Source: Clostridiales bacterium FE2011 (GTDB taxonomy: Bacteria; Bacillota; Clostridia; Christensenellales; Aristaeellaceae). Taken from it: a DNA stretch of 64,000 nt. Both the position numbers and the translations under genes were made by a program. Position 1 is the first letter of the stretch. Each line of letters starts with the position of its first letter. The stretch is from contig CP069418.1 in NCBI GenBank assembly GCA_017569305.1, forward strand, positions 744,001 through 808,000, read 5' to 3'. This document shows, piece by piece, positions 43,247 through 50,785 of the stretch. The notes beneath the pieces are model-generated. The model saw only the letters and a program-made list of their open reading frames with translations, searched no databases and was not told the DNA's origin.

Positions 43247-44027
43247 TGACTGTTTCTGTATTTAGTCTGACCTGTCCGGTGATCTGTACAGAGAGGATCC
43301 GTCCGTCCTCCGCCTCCGCGCTGACGCCGATCACGCCGCCCGGCTGCTTCACCTGCGTAATCTGCAATCCGTTTCCTGTCCGCAGTGCTTCCGCCGCGCC
43401 GACAGCTGCGCTGCCGCTGCCGCAGCCGTTTTCCCAGACCAGGCTTCCGCTGCCCCGCACGTATACCAGCGGGCACATGTACTGTGTATCCCGGTTCCAT
43501 TGCAAAAGGCCGACAGCCTCGTCCGGCAGTGTATCAGCCGCTTCCTTAAGCAGCTTCTCCGCGGCTTCCTTTTCCAGGGGATTGCCCTCCCGGATCAGGT
43601 GAACGATGCCGTCCATCCGGACCAGTGTAAAGGACATGCCTGCGATATTTGCCTCCCGGATCTCCTTCACCGGAGGCATTTCCACCGTGCCCTCAAAAGC
43701 CTCCCCTGTCCTGCGGATTCGGCAGTTCACCGGTTCGGGCGCTCCGGACACCTGTATCAGGAAAGACATTTCGCTGCCTGCTGCCAGTTCATCCCGGACC
43801 AGCCAGGCTCCGGCCGCCATGGCCGCGTTGCCGCAGAATTCACCGCCCATCAGGCGGATGGCCGCCACAGCACCCGGCAGCGAAGGCTTCTCCAGGTATG
43901 CCACCTGCTCGCATTCCTTCAGCAGTTCCCGGGTCAGGTTTTTTTCGTCCCCGTGATCCGCCGGATCCAGTACCAGGCAGGTGATATTGCCTGTCGGGTC
44001 CAGCCTTACATACCGGTATGTTTTCAT
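43233..44027 (-). CDS. DapF-fold amino-acid racemase/epimerase
   Basis: 264 residues with the two-lobed diaminopimelate-epimerase fold. Both catalytic cysteines are present: C65 in GGEFCGNAAMAAG and C202 in WENGCGSGSAAVGAA. The motif that binds the distal carboxylate in true DapF (NGDGS) is missing, so the substrate is probably not diaminopimelate. Cofactor-independent racemases of this kind include the histidine racemase CntK. The start overlaps the stop of an amino-acid importer ATPase (ATGA). That makes it the fourth gene of a binding protein-permease-ATPase-racemase operon, and an amino acid carried by that importer is the likely substrate. Confidence 0.8.
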   Translation of the reverse strand: MKTYRYVRLDPTGNITCLVLDPADHGDEKNLTRELLKECEQVAYLEKPSLPGAVAAIRLMGGEFCGNAAMAAGAWLVRDELAAGSEMSFLIQVSGAPEPVNCRIRRTGEAFEGTVEMPPVKEIREANIAGMSFTLVRMDGIVHLIREGNPLEKEAAEKLLKEAADTLPDEAVGLLQWNRDTQYMCPLVYVRGSGSLVWENGCGSGSAAVGAAEALRTGNGLQITQVKQPGGVIGVSAEAEDGRILSVQITGQVRLNTETVIEIP

Positions 44028-44788
44028 TTCTCCTGCAGTCTCCTCAGGAACTGAATCGTCCGCTCATGGGTCGGATTGTCAATCACGTCCCGCGGATCTC
44101 CCTGTTCCACAATCACGCCGCCGTTCATGAACACCACCCAGTCTGAAACGTCCCGGGCAAAGCTCATTTCATGGGTCACAATGACCATGGTCATCTTCTT
44201 CTCCGCCAGCTTCCGGATCACCTTCAGGATTTCACCCGTCAGTTCCGGATCCAGGGCGGAAGTCGGCTCGTCAAAGAACAGGATCTTCGGGTTCATGGCT
44301 AGCGCCCGGGCAATGGAAACCCGCTGCTGCTGTCCGCCGGACAGCTGATAGGGATAGGCGTCCGCCTTGTCTGAAAGGCCCATCTGCTCCAGCAGGGCCA
44401 TGGCCTCTTCCCGGACTTCCTTTTCCTGCCGCTTCTGCACCAGCATCGGTGCTTCCATCACGTTTTTCAGCACGGAATAGTGCGGGAAAAGATTGAAGTT
44501 CTGGAACACCAGGCCGAACATGCCCCGGATCTTCTGCAGCTCAGCCGGCGCCGCGTAAACCGCTTTTCCGTTTACGTCCCGCGCGGCATAGTTGCCCAGG
44601 TAGATCAGGTCGCCGCCGTCCATGGTTTCCAGGAGCGTGGCACAGCGCAGCAGCGTGGATTTTCCGCTGCCGCTGGGGCCGATGATGGACAGCACCTGTC
44701 CCTCTTCCACTGATATGCTCAGGTCCGTCAGCACCTCCGTGCTGCCGAACTGTTTCCTGCAATGATTAATCTCAAGAAGCTTGCTCAT
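44024..44788 (-). CDS. Polar amino-acid ABC transporter ATP-binding protein
   Basis: 254 residues. Walker [10 protein letters not shown], signature LSGGQQQR, Walker [14 protein letters not shown], switch THEMSFA. The start is ATG 44788, with AGGTGA 5 nt upstream; ATG 44794 abuts the Shine-Dalgarno. It overlaps the racemase at its end. Second amino-acid importer ATPase of the window, clearly distinct in sequence from the one at 2205. Confidence 0.94.
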   Translation of the reverse strand: MSKLLEINHCRKQFGSTEVLTDLSISVEEGQVLSIIGPSGSGKSTLLRCATLLETMDGGDLIYLGNYAARDVNGKAVYAAPAELQKIRGMFGLVFQNFNLFPHYSVLKNVMEAPMLVQKRQEKEVREEAMALLEQMGLSDKADAYPYQLSGGQQQRVSIARALAMNPKILFFDEPTSALDPELTGEILKVIRKLAEKKMTMVIVTHEMSFARDVSDWVVFMNGGVIVEQGDPRDVIDNPTHERTIQFLRRLQEK

Positions 44789-44793
44789 CGTCA

Positions 44794-45441
44794 TCACCTG
44801 TAATAACTCAGTTTCTTCTCAAACCGTCCCATGACCCAGCCCACGATTGCGTTGAACAGGAAATAGAACACACCTGCGATCACAAAGGGCATGAAACTGG
44901 TCTGGGAATTCGCGATCTGCTTGCCGATGGTGAACATCTCCTGATAGGCCACGGTAAACGCCATGGAGGTGTCCTTCACCAGGGTTACAATCTCGTTGGT
45001 CACCGAGGGCAGGATCCGCTTGATCACCTGTGGCAGGATAATCCTGATGAAGCACTGGAATTTCGTGTATCCCAGCACCTCCGCCGCTTCATACTGGCCC
45101 AGGCTCATGGACTCAATGCCGCCGCGGTAGATCTCCGCGAAGTATGCCGCATAGTTCAGGGAAAAGGCAATCACCACCGGGATCAGCTTTTCCCGGGAAA
45201 CGTTGATCCCGAAAAGGTAGTAAGGGCCATAGGTCACTGCCAGCAGCTGCAGCATCAGCGGTGTTCCGCGAAGCACGGAAATGTATACCTTCATGATGGA
45301 GGAAACCACCTTGTTCCTGCTCATGCGCAGCAGGGACACAATCAGTCCCAGCGGCAGCGAAAAAAGGAGCGTCAGGAAGAAGATTGCACAGGTTCTTCCC
45401 AGGCCCTCGCTCATCTTGGTGATCATCGTCAGGATCGTCAT
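44794..45441 (-). CDS. Polar amino-acid ABC transporter permease
   Basis: 215 residues, five membrane helices, EAA loop EAAEVLGYTKFQCFIRIILPQ. ATG with AAGGAG 10 nt upstream. Probably a homodimeric channel, since only one permease gene is present. Separated from the binding-protein gene by a 95-nt gap with two hairpins. Confidence 0.94.
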   Translation of the reverse strand: MTILTMITKMSEGLGRTCAIFFLTLLFSLPLGLIVSLLRMSRNKVVSSIMKVYISVLRGTPLMLQLLAVTYGPYYLFGINVSREKLIPVVIAFSLNYAAYFAEIYRGGIESMSLGQYEAAEVLGYTKFQCFIRIILPQVIKRILPSVTNEIVTLVKDTSMAFTVAYQEMFTIGKQIANSQTSFMPFVIAGVFYFLFNAIVGWVMGRFEKKLSYYR

Positions 45442-45468
45442 GATTCGGAAGCTCCTTCAATGTGAAAT

Positions 45469-45530
45469 CGCAGGGGCCTGTTACCGGGCCCCTGCGTGAT
45501 CAGACTTCTGTCATCTCCCGCGCCGCGGGA
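45469..45530 (-). other. Two stem-loops between binding-protein and permease genes
   Basis: Hairpin A: 10-bp CGCAGGGGCC/GGCCCCTGCG (45469-45478, 45487-45496). Hairpin B: TCCCGC/GCGGGA (45516-45521, 45525-45530), directly after the binding-protein stop. On the minus strand the T-run lies before hairpin B, not after it, so neither is a classical terminator. Confidence 0.7.
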
Positions 45531-45536
45531 AAAAAC

Positions 45537-46319
45537 TTACTTGTTCAGCAGGCACAGCACGTTCTCATCCAGGCCGTACTTCTGGGCCAGGCTCAGGTAA
45601 GTGCCGTCTTCCACCAGCTTCATGATGGCGTCTTCGAACTTCTTGCACAGCTCATCGTCTCCGTTGCGGAAGCAGATGCCGTACTGTTCGCTGCCCAGGT
45701 TGGTGTCCAGGATCACGAAGCCGTTGAAGCGGCTGGCCAGGTTCTGGGCCACGGGCAAGTCGATCACAACCGCGTCCACGCCGCCGGCGTCCAGCTCGGT
45801 GCCGCAGATGTTGAAGTTCTCCATGGTCACGGGAGCGCCGCCTTCAAAGGTCTGAGCCAGCTCCAGCTGTCCTTCCGGATCGGCCAGCAGGGCTTCGCCG
45901 GAGGTGCCCAGCTGCACAGCCACACGCTTTCCGGCCAGGTCTTCCACGGTGCTGATTCCGTTGCCTTCCTTGGTCAGCACAACCTGGGTGTTGTCATAGT
46001 AGGGGAAGGACAGCACATATCCGGCTTCCTTCATGGTGTCCAGGATCGTCATGCCGGACCAGACGCAGTCGTGTTCCTTGTTGTCCAGGGAGATCAGCTT
46101 GGTATCCCAGTTGATCGGAACAATCACCTGTTCCAGGCCGAGAATATCGCAGGCTGCCTTGCACATTTCAACGTCAAAGCCGGCGTAGCTGCCGTCATCG
46201 TCCAGATAGCTGAAAGGCGGGTATTCCGCGTCGATGCCCATTTTGAATTCGTCCGCCAGGGCAGCGGAAGCGCCGAGAACCAGACACAGGGCCAGGGCAA
46301 GAGCAAGCAGTTTCTTCAT
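45537..46319 (-). CDS. Polar amino-acid ABC transporter substrate-binding protein
   Basis: 260 residues, SBP_bac_3 fold. Signal peptide MKKLLALALALCLVLGASAALADE; its Cys is inside the hydrophobic core after Leu, so not a lipobox. Features are GIDAEYPPFSYLDDDGSYAGFDVEMCK, WSGMTILDTMKEAGYVLSFPYY, VAVQLGTSGEA and DAVVIDLPVA. The start is ATG 46319, after GAGGAGGA. First gene of the importer-racemase operon with a promoter at 46377-46405. Confidence 0.94.
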   Translation of the reverse strand: MKKLLALALALCLVLGASAALADEFKMGIDAEYPPFSYLDDDGSYAGFDVEMCKAACDILGLEQVIVPINWDTKLISLDNKEHDCVWSGMTILDTMKEAGYVLSFPYYDNTQVVLTKEGNGISTVEDLAGKRVAVQLGTSGEALLADPEGQLELAQTFEGGAPVTMENFNICGTELDAGGVDAVVIDLPVAQNLASRFNGFVILDTNLGSEQYGICFRNGDDELCKKFEDAIMKLVEDGTYLSLAQKYGLDENVLCLLNK

Positions 46320-46376
46320 TGGTGTTTTCCTCCTCAGAATCATTGGATAAGGATCCGTTTTCCGGATCACATCAGT

Positions 46377-46405
46377 ACATTATCACTTTATCGAGCTAAA
46401 GTCAA
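46377..46405 (-). promoter_or_regulatory. Promoter of the importer-racemase operon
   Basis: Minus-strand TTGACT (46400-46405), 17-nt spacer, TAATGT (46377-46382). Confidence 0.65.
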
Positions 46406-46424
46406 GCTCTTTTTCCTGCTTTTC

Positions 46425-46453
46425 TTGCATATTTTCCGCTTTTCCCGTATACT
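46425..46453 (+). promoter_or_regulatory. Promoter of the BaiN/YhiN-type flavoprotein gene
   Basis: TTGCAT (46425-46430), 17-nt spacer, TATACT (46448-46453), 65 nt before the ATG and divergent from the importer promoter. Confidence 0.65.
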
Positions 46454-46517
46454 TTCACAGGAGCTGCGGAAAGCTTTTCCGCCGTTTCCGCCGTACTGAT
46501 TCGGAGGGAGAATTTCC

Positions 46518-47810
46518 ATGGCTGAAATACTGGTCATCGGTGGCGGCGCAGCCGGCATGATGGCTGCTGTGTTTGCCGCCAAAGCAGGGGCAAATGTGAC
46601 CCTGCTCGAAAAGAACGAAAAACTCGGAAAGAAAGTCTATATCACCGGCAAAGGCCGCTGCAACCTGACCAACGACTGCGACCTGGACGAGTTCCTGTCC
46701 CAGGTTTCCCGCAATCCGCGGTTTCTTTACAGCGCGCTGAGTTTTTTTTCGTCCCGGGATATGATATCCCTGATGGAGGAAAACGGCTGCCCTGTCACCG
46801 TGCAGCGCGGAAAGCGGGTCTTCCCTGCTTCTGAAAAAGCCAGTGATGTCACAAAAGCCCTGGCCGGCCTGCTCCGGAAGCTGAATGTCCGGATCCGCCT
46901 GAATGCCGATGTCCGCAGTCTCAGAACGGAAAACGGCAGGATCTCAGGCGCGGTGCTGGCGGACGAAACCTTTCTTCCCGCTGACGCGGTCATTCTGGCC
47001 TGCGGCGGCCTGAGCTATCCCTCCACCGGTTCCACCGGCGACGGATTCCGCTTTGCCGAAGCGCTGGGACACACCGTAGTCCTCGCCTCCCCTGTCCTTG
47101 TCGGTCTGGAGACAGAAGAAACCTGGCCGAAGGAACTCCAGGGGCTCAGCCTCCGGAATGTCACGCTGAATCTGACTTCCGGCAAAAAAACGCTTTATTC
47201 CGAACTGGGAGAAATGCTTTTCACCCACTTCGGGATCTCCGGCCCTCTGGCGCTGGAAGCCAGCTGCCACCTGCCGGATCCTGCCAAAGGCGCCCGCCTG
47301 TCCATTGACCTGAAGCCGGGTCTCACCCGGGAACAGCTGGATGCCCGTCTTCGCCGGGACTTTTCAGAAGCCGGTAAAAAGCAGCTGAAGAGCGTCCTGC
47401 CGGGCCTGCTGCCCGCCAGCCTTGCGGAAATCTTCCCCAGGCTCTGCGGGATCTCCCCGGTTCTACCCTGCAACCAGATCACTGCTGCCCAGCGGGAAAC
47501 CCTGCTCACCACGCTCAAAGCCCTGCCGCTGACCGTAAAGGCTCCCCGGCCCATTGCCGAAGCCATCGTCACCCGCGGCGGTGTAAGCGTGAAGGAAATC
47601 GAGCCCGGCACCATGCGCAGCAAACTGATCCCCAACCTGTACTTCGCCGGCGAAATGATCGACGTCGACGCCCATACAGGAGGATTTAACTTACAGATTG
47701 CCTGGAGTACAGGCGCTCTCGCAGGAGCGTCTGCAGGACAGGCAATCAGCTTGGGGAGCGAAGGAAGCGGTGACCCTGTGAGTCATTTGACGCAGTCAAA
47801 AGCGACCTGA
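46518..47810 (+). CDS. HI0933/BaiN/YhiN-family FAD-dependent oxidoreductase with altered C-terminus
   Basis: 430 residues. FAD-binding ILVIGGGAAGMMAAVFAAKAG at 3-23, KKVYITGKGRCNLTND, and a C-terminal NLYFAGEMIDVDAHTGGFNLQIAWSTG. Members include BaiN and many clostridial proteins of unknown substrate. After WSTGALAGASAG, where homologues normally end, about 25 unusual residues (rich in Ser, Gly) run on to the stop. The DNA downstream repeats the end of the gene (see the repeat at 47695-47910), so the tail is probably the product of an insertion. GGAGGG precedes the ATG. Confidence 0.9.
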   Translation: MAEILVIGGGAAGMMAAVFAAKAGANVTLLEKNEKLGKKVYITGKGRCNLTNDCDLDEFLSQVSRNPRFLYSALSFFSSRDMISLMEENGCPVTVQRGKRVFPASEKASDVTKALAGLLRKLNVRIRLNADVRSLRTENGRISGAVLADETFLPADAVILACGGLSYPSTGSTGDGFRFAEALGHTVVLASPVLVGLETEETWPKELQGLSLRNVTLNLTSGKKTLYSELGEMLFTHFGISGPLALEASCHLPDPAKGARLSIDLKPGLTREQLDARLRRDFSEAGKKQLKSVLPGLLPASLAEIFPRLCGISPVLPCNQITAAQRETLLTTLKALPLTVKAPRPIAEAIVTRGGVSVKEIEPGTMRSKLIPNLYFAGEMIDVDAHTGGFNLQIAWSTGALAGASAGQAISLGSEGSGDPVSHLTQSKAT

Positions 47811-47910
47811 ACGAGTCAATCGAAACGAGCAGAGAACCGAAGCGCCCTCGCAAGGTTCACTGCGACGATTGAGATTGCGGACTACAGGCGCCCTGGCAGG
47901 GGCTTCATCC
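47695..47910 (+). repeat. Imperfect 39-bp direct repeat flanking a ~140-bp insertion at a gene end
   Basis: AGATTGCCTGGAGTACAGGC at 47695 and AGATTGCGGACTACAGGC at 47872 begin two copies of the sequence encoding the natural C-terminus (TGALAGAS), 177 bp apart. The second copy is shifted by 2 nt. Between them lie a perfect TTTGAC/GTCAAA hairpin and a TCAATCG/CGATTGA inverted repeat (47815-47821, 47866-47872). It resembles a small structured insertion element. Confidence 0.6.
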
Positions 47911-47968
47911 ATTAATTCTGAATTTAATTCTTGCATTCTTCATTTTTAATTTGGGGTTGTGAAACCAT

Positions 47969-48970
47969 ATGACCTACATCATCCTTGACCTTGAATGGAA
48001 CCAGCCCATCTCCTATCAGAGCCGCACCTACCGTGAAGTCGGTGACAAGCTGATTTTCGAGATGATCCAGATCGGCGCAGTGAAACTGGACGCTGACCTG
48101 AACCCCGCTGACTCCATTTCCATCCCGATCGCGCCGACCCACTATCTCCGGATCCATCCCCGCATCCGCCGGATGACCGGCCTGGATTCGGAAACCCTGG
48201 CCGGAGCGCCTGCGTTCCGGGAAGCGCTGGAGCAGTTCACCTCCTGGTGCGGTGAGGACTATACCCTGCTCACCTGGGGAATTGACGACGTCAGCGTCCT
48301 GTATCAGAACATTCATTTCTTCCACTGCGAAGATATTCCGCTGCCGCCCCTGTGCGACATCCAGCAGCTCTTCAGCCAGGAGCATAAGCTGAAGGACCGT
48401 GCCGGCCTGAAAGCCGCCATGGAGCTGATGAATATTGAGCCGGATGAAAACATGGCTTTCCATAACGCGCTGAACGACGCCTGGTATACGGCACTGGTAT
48501 TCCGTACCCTGCCCGATCCCTCCGCTGTGCTGAATTATGCCCGCCAGCCGAAGGAACTGATCCACGGCCGGCGTTCCGTCCGTGAAAAGACTCCCGGCGA
48601 AATCTTCGATTCTGTCCGGGAAGCATTGGCAAGCGAGTCTGCGATTCATCCTACCTGCCCGCGCTGCGGAAGGGTTCTGGCCCTCGATGGCGAATATATT
48701 AAACAGAGCGCTGATAAGTACATTGCCATTGCCAAGTGTAAAAACCATGGCCGGATCCTGATCCGCCTGCATTTCCGTATTGATGACGATGGCAAAAAGA
48801 TCATGACCCGTGCCACCGCCCCGGCCACCCATGCCAATGTGGCCTATGTGCATACCAAGCAGCTTCAGATGCAGCAGCGCCTGGAAAAATACCTGGCGGA
48901 GCATGGCTCCCTGCCCGATCCGGATGAGGAACTGCTGAACGCGGACGTATCCAGCATGCCCTTCGATTAA
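47969..48970 (+). CDS. DnaQ-type 3'-5' exonuclease with C-terminal zinc ribbon
   Basis: 333 residues. DEDDh exonuclease residues are visible: D7 and E9 in ILDLEWNQP, the Asp in LTWGIDDVSVL, and His/Asp in FHNALNDAWYTA. The C-terminal third has CPRCG (about residue 230) and CKNHG (about 252), a Cys-Cys-Cys-His zinc ribbon. Substrate could be RNA or DNA; the KapD/ERI-1-like sequence around the active site makes RNA possible. The ribosome site is weak. The upstream gap holds AT-rich repeats and no good promoter, so it may be read from the flavoprotein gene. Confidence 0.85.
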   Translation: MTYIILDLEWNQPISYQSRTYREVGDKLIFEMIQIGAVKLDADLNPADSISIPIAPTHYLRIHPRIRRMTGLDSETLAGAPAFREALEQFTSWCGEDYTLLTWGIDDVSVLYQNIHFFHCEDIPLPPLCDIQQLFSQEHKLKDRAGLKAAMELMNIEPDENMAFHNALNDAWYTALVFRTLPDPSAVLNYARQPKELIHGRRSVREKTPGEIFDSVREALASESAIHPTCPRCGRVLALDGEYIKQSADKYIAIAKCKNHGRILIRLHFRIDDDGKKIMTRATAPATHANVAYVHTKQLQMQQRLEKYLAEHGSLPDPDEELLNADVSSMPFD

Positions 48971-49066
48971 TCCGATATAAAAGCATACAACCCGTCAACG
49001 ATAATAAGGATGATACAGATCATAATGTAAGCAAACCCGACAAATTGTTGATAGGAGGGTTACTAT

Positions 49067-50713
49067 ATGATTATCCGTTCCATGAACAAAGAAAAAGAAT
49101 TCCCGGAAGGCACTACAGTCGCTGCGTGCCTGAAAGCGCTGGACGCTTTTCCCGTGGGTACGCTTGCCGCCCAGTCCGGCGGCGTGGTCTGCGAGCTGAA
49201 TGACGAGCTCCGCCAGGACTGTACGCTGATCCCCCTGACCCTGGAAAATGAGGAAGGGCGCCGGATCTATGAGCGTTCCCTGCGTTTTGTGATGCTGCTG
49301 GCGCTCCGCCACCTCTATCCCTACCAGCGGGTCAGGATTGAGTACTCCGTCGGCTACGGCGTGTTTGTCCGTCTCCCCGGAGTGGACCTGCACCGCCAGG
49401 ATATCGTCCGGATCGAAAATGAAATGCACCGGCTGACAGACCTGGATCTCGTTTTTGAAAAGAAACGGTGGACAAAGGATGATGCCATCCGCTACTTCGA
49501 AGAGGAGCAGCAGGAGGATAAAGTTTCCCTGCTGAAACATCGTCCCGCTCCCTATTTCAATATGTACTGCATTGACGGCATGTGGGAGTATTTCTACGGT
49601 GCCATGACCGTTTCCACCGGTTACGTAAAAGTCTTCACCATGTTTGAGCTCCGCGGCGGTTTCGTGCTGCAGCTCCCGGCCGGTTCTGACTTTGAACACG
49701 CGGCGCCCTATATCTACCGTCCGAAGCACCTGGAAGTTTTCAGCCAGAGTGCGGAATGGTGCGAGATCCTGGGGGTCACCAACGTCTCGGACCTGTCCCG
49801 GATGATTGAGGAAAAGAAGCTGCGGAATTTCATCCGTGTCAATGAAGCGCTTCATGAATCCGCCATCAACGATATCGCCCGGAAGATCCATGAGCAGAAC
49901 AAGCACATCGTTCTGGTCGCCGGTCCCTCTTCCAGCGGCAAGACCACCTTCTCCGGCCGTCTCGGCGTACACCTGCAGATGTACGGCCATGCCTGCCGCC
50001 GCATCTCCATGGATGACTTCTTTGTCAACCGGGATGATATGCCCCTGCAGCTGGACGGCACCAAGGATTATGACTCCATCGACGCGCTGGACCTGAAGCT
50101 CCTCTCCGATACCCTGACCGGGCTGCTGAACGGCGAGGAAGTCTTCATGCCTAACTTCGATTTTGCATCCGGCGTCAAGGATTACCTGACGCCGCCCACC
50201 GCCCTCGCTCCCGGCGAAATCATCATCATGGAAGGCATCCACGGCCTGAATCCGCTGGTTTGCGATATGCTCCCCGCGGACGAGATCTACCGGGTCTTCG
50301 CCAGCGCCCTGACCTGCCTGAACCTGGATGACCACAACCGGATCCGCACCACAGACGTCCGTCTGCTGCGCCGTATTGTCCGGGACAACCAGTTCCGCGG
50401 CTATCCGCCGGAAACCACGCTGGAGATCTGGCCCCGGGTTCGCCGTGCAGAGGAAAAATACATCTTCACCTATCAGGAGAATGCGGACAGCATGTTCAAC
50501 ACCGCGCTCCATTATGAGCTGCCGATCCTGAAGCTGTATGCCTTCAAGCTGCTCATGGAGGTGCCTTCCGATTCCCCGAACTACCTGCTCTCCCGCCGGC
50601 TGATCAAGGCCCTGAACTACCTGCCGGATGTGGATGAAGAAGTCCTGAACGAGATTCCGCCGCTTTCCCTGCTGCGTGAATTCATCGGCGGCTGCACCAT
50701 GGAGGAGGTCTGA
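49067..50713 (+). CDS. Nucleoside (uridine-type) kinase with ThrRS-like N-terminal domains
   Basis: 548 residues. The first 60 residues resemble a TGS domain (EFPEGTTVAACLKAL), and residues 60-240 resemble the second additional (editing-type) domain of threonyl-tRNA synthetase, though without checking I cannot say whether its catalytic residues survive. Residues 280-548 are a P-loop uridine kinase/phosphoribulokinase domain: Walker A GPSSSGKTT (286-294), SMDDFFVNRDDMP, IIMEGIHGLNP. This fusion is widespread in Clostridia and is generally annotated as nucleoside kinase. AGGAGG 7 nt before the ATG. A 13-bp palindromic stem spans its stop codon. Confidence 0.88.
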   Translation: MIIRSMNKEKEFPEGTTVAACLKALDAFPVGTLAAQSGGVVCELNDELRQDCTLIPLTLENEEGRRIYERSLRFVMLLALRHLYPYQRVRIEYSVGYGVFVRLPGVDLHRQDIVRIENEMHRLTDLDLVFEKKRWTKDDAIRYFEEEQQEDKVSLLKHRPAPYFNMYCIDGMWEYFYGAMTVSTGYVKVFTMFELRGGFVLQLPAGSDFEHAAPYIYRPKHLEVFSQSAEWCEILGVTNVSDLSRMIEEKKLRNFIRVNEALHESAINDIARKIHEQNKHIVLVAGPSSSGKTTFSGRLGVHLQMYGHACRRISMDDFFVNRDDMPLQLDGTKDYDSIDALDLKLLSDTLTGLLNGEEVFMPNFDFASGVKDYLTPPTALAPGEIIIMEGIHGLNPLVCDMLPADEIYRVFASALTCLNLDDHNRIRTTDVRLLRRIVRDNQFRGYPPETTLEIWPRVRRAEEKYIFTYQENADSMFNTALHYELPILKLYAFKLLMEVPSDSPNYLLSRRLIKALNYLPDVDEEVLNEIPPLSLLREFIGGCTMEEV

Positions 50714-50736
50714 TATCAGCTGCGCTGATATCAGAC
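50708..50736 (+). terminator. Stem-loop at the end of the nucleoside kinase gene
   Basis: Perfect 13-bp stem GTCTGATATCAGC/GCTGATATCAGAC (50708-50720, 50724-50736), 3-nt loop; the TGA stop lies inside it. Only a weak T-rich tail follows, so termination is possible, not proven. Confidence 0.5.
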
Positions 50737-50785
50737 ACTATTTCACTCTTCACTCTACACTCTTCACTAAAGGAGACTCTTTCTC

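Noticed and set aside
43233..44027. Annotation as diaminopimelate epimerase dapF
   Set aside because: The fold and both cysteines match, but the substrate-recognition motif is missing and the gene belongs to an amino-acid importer operon, not a lysine operon.
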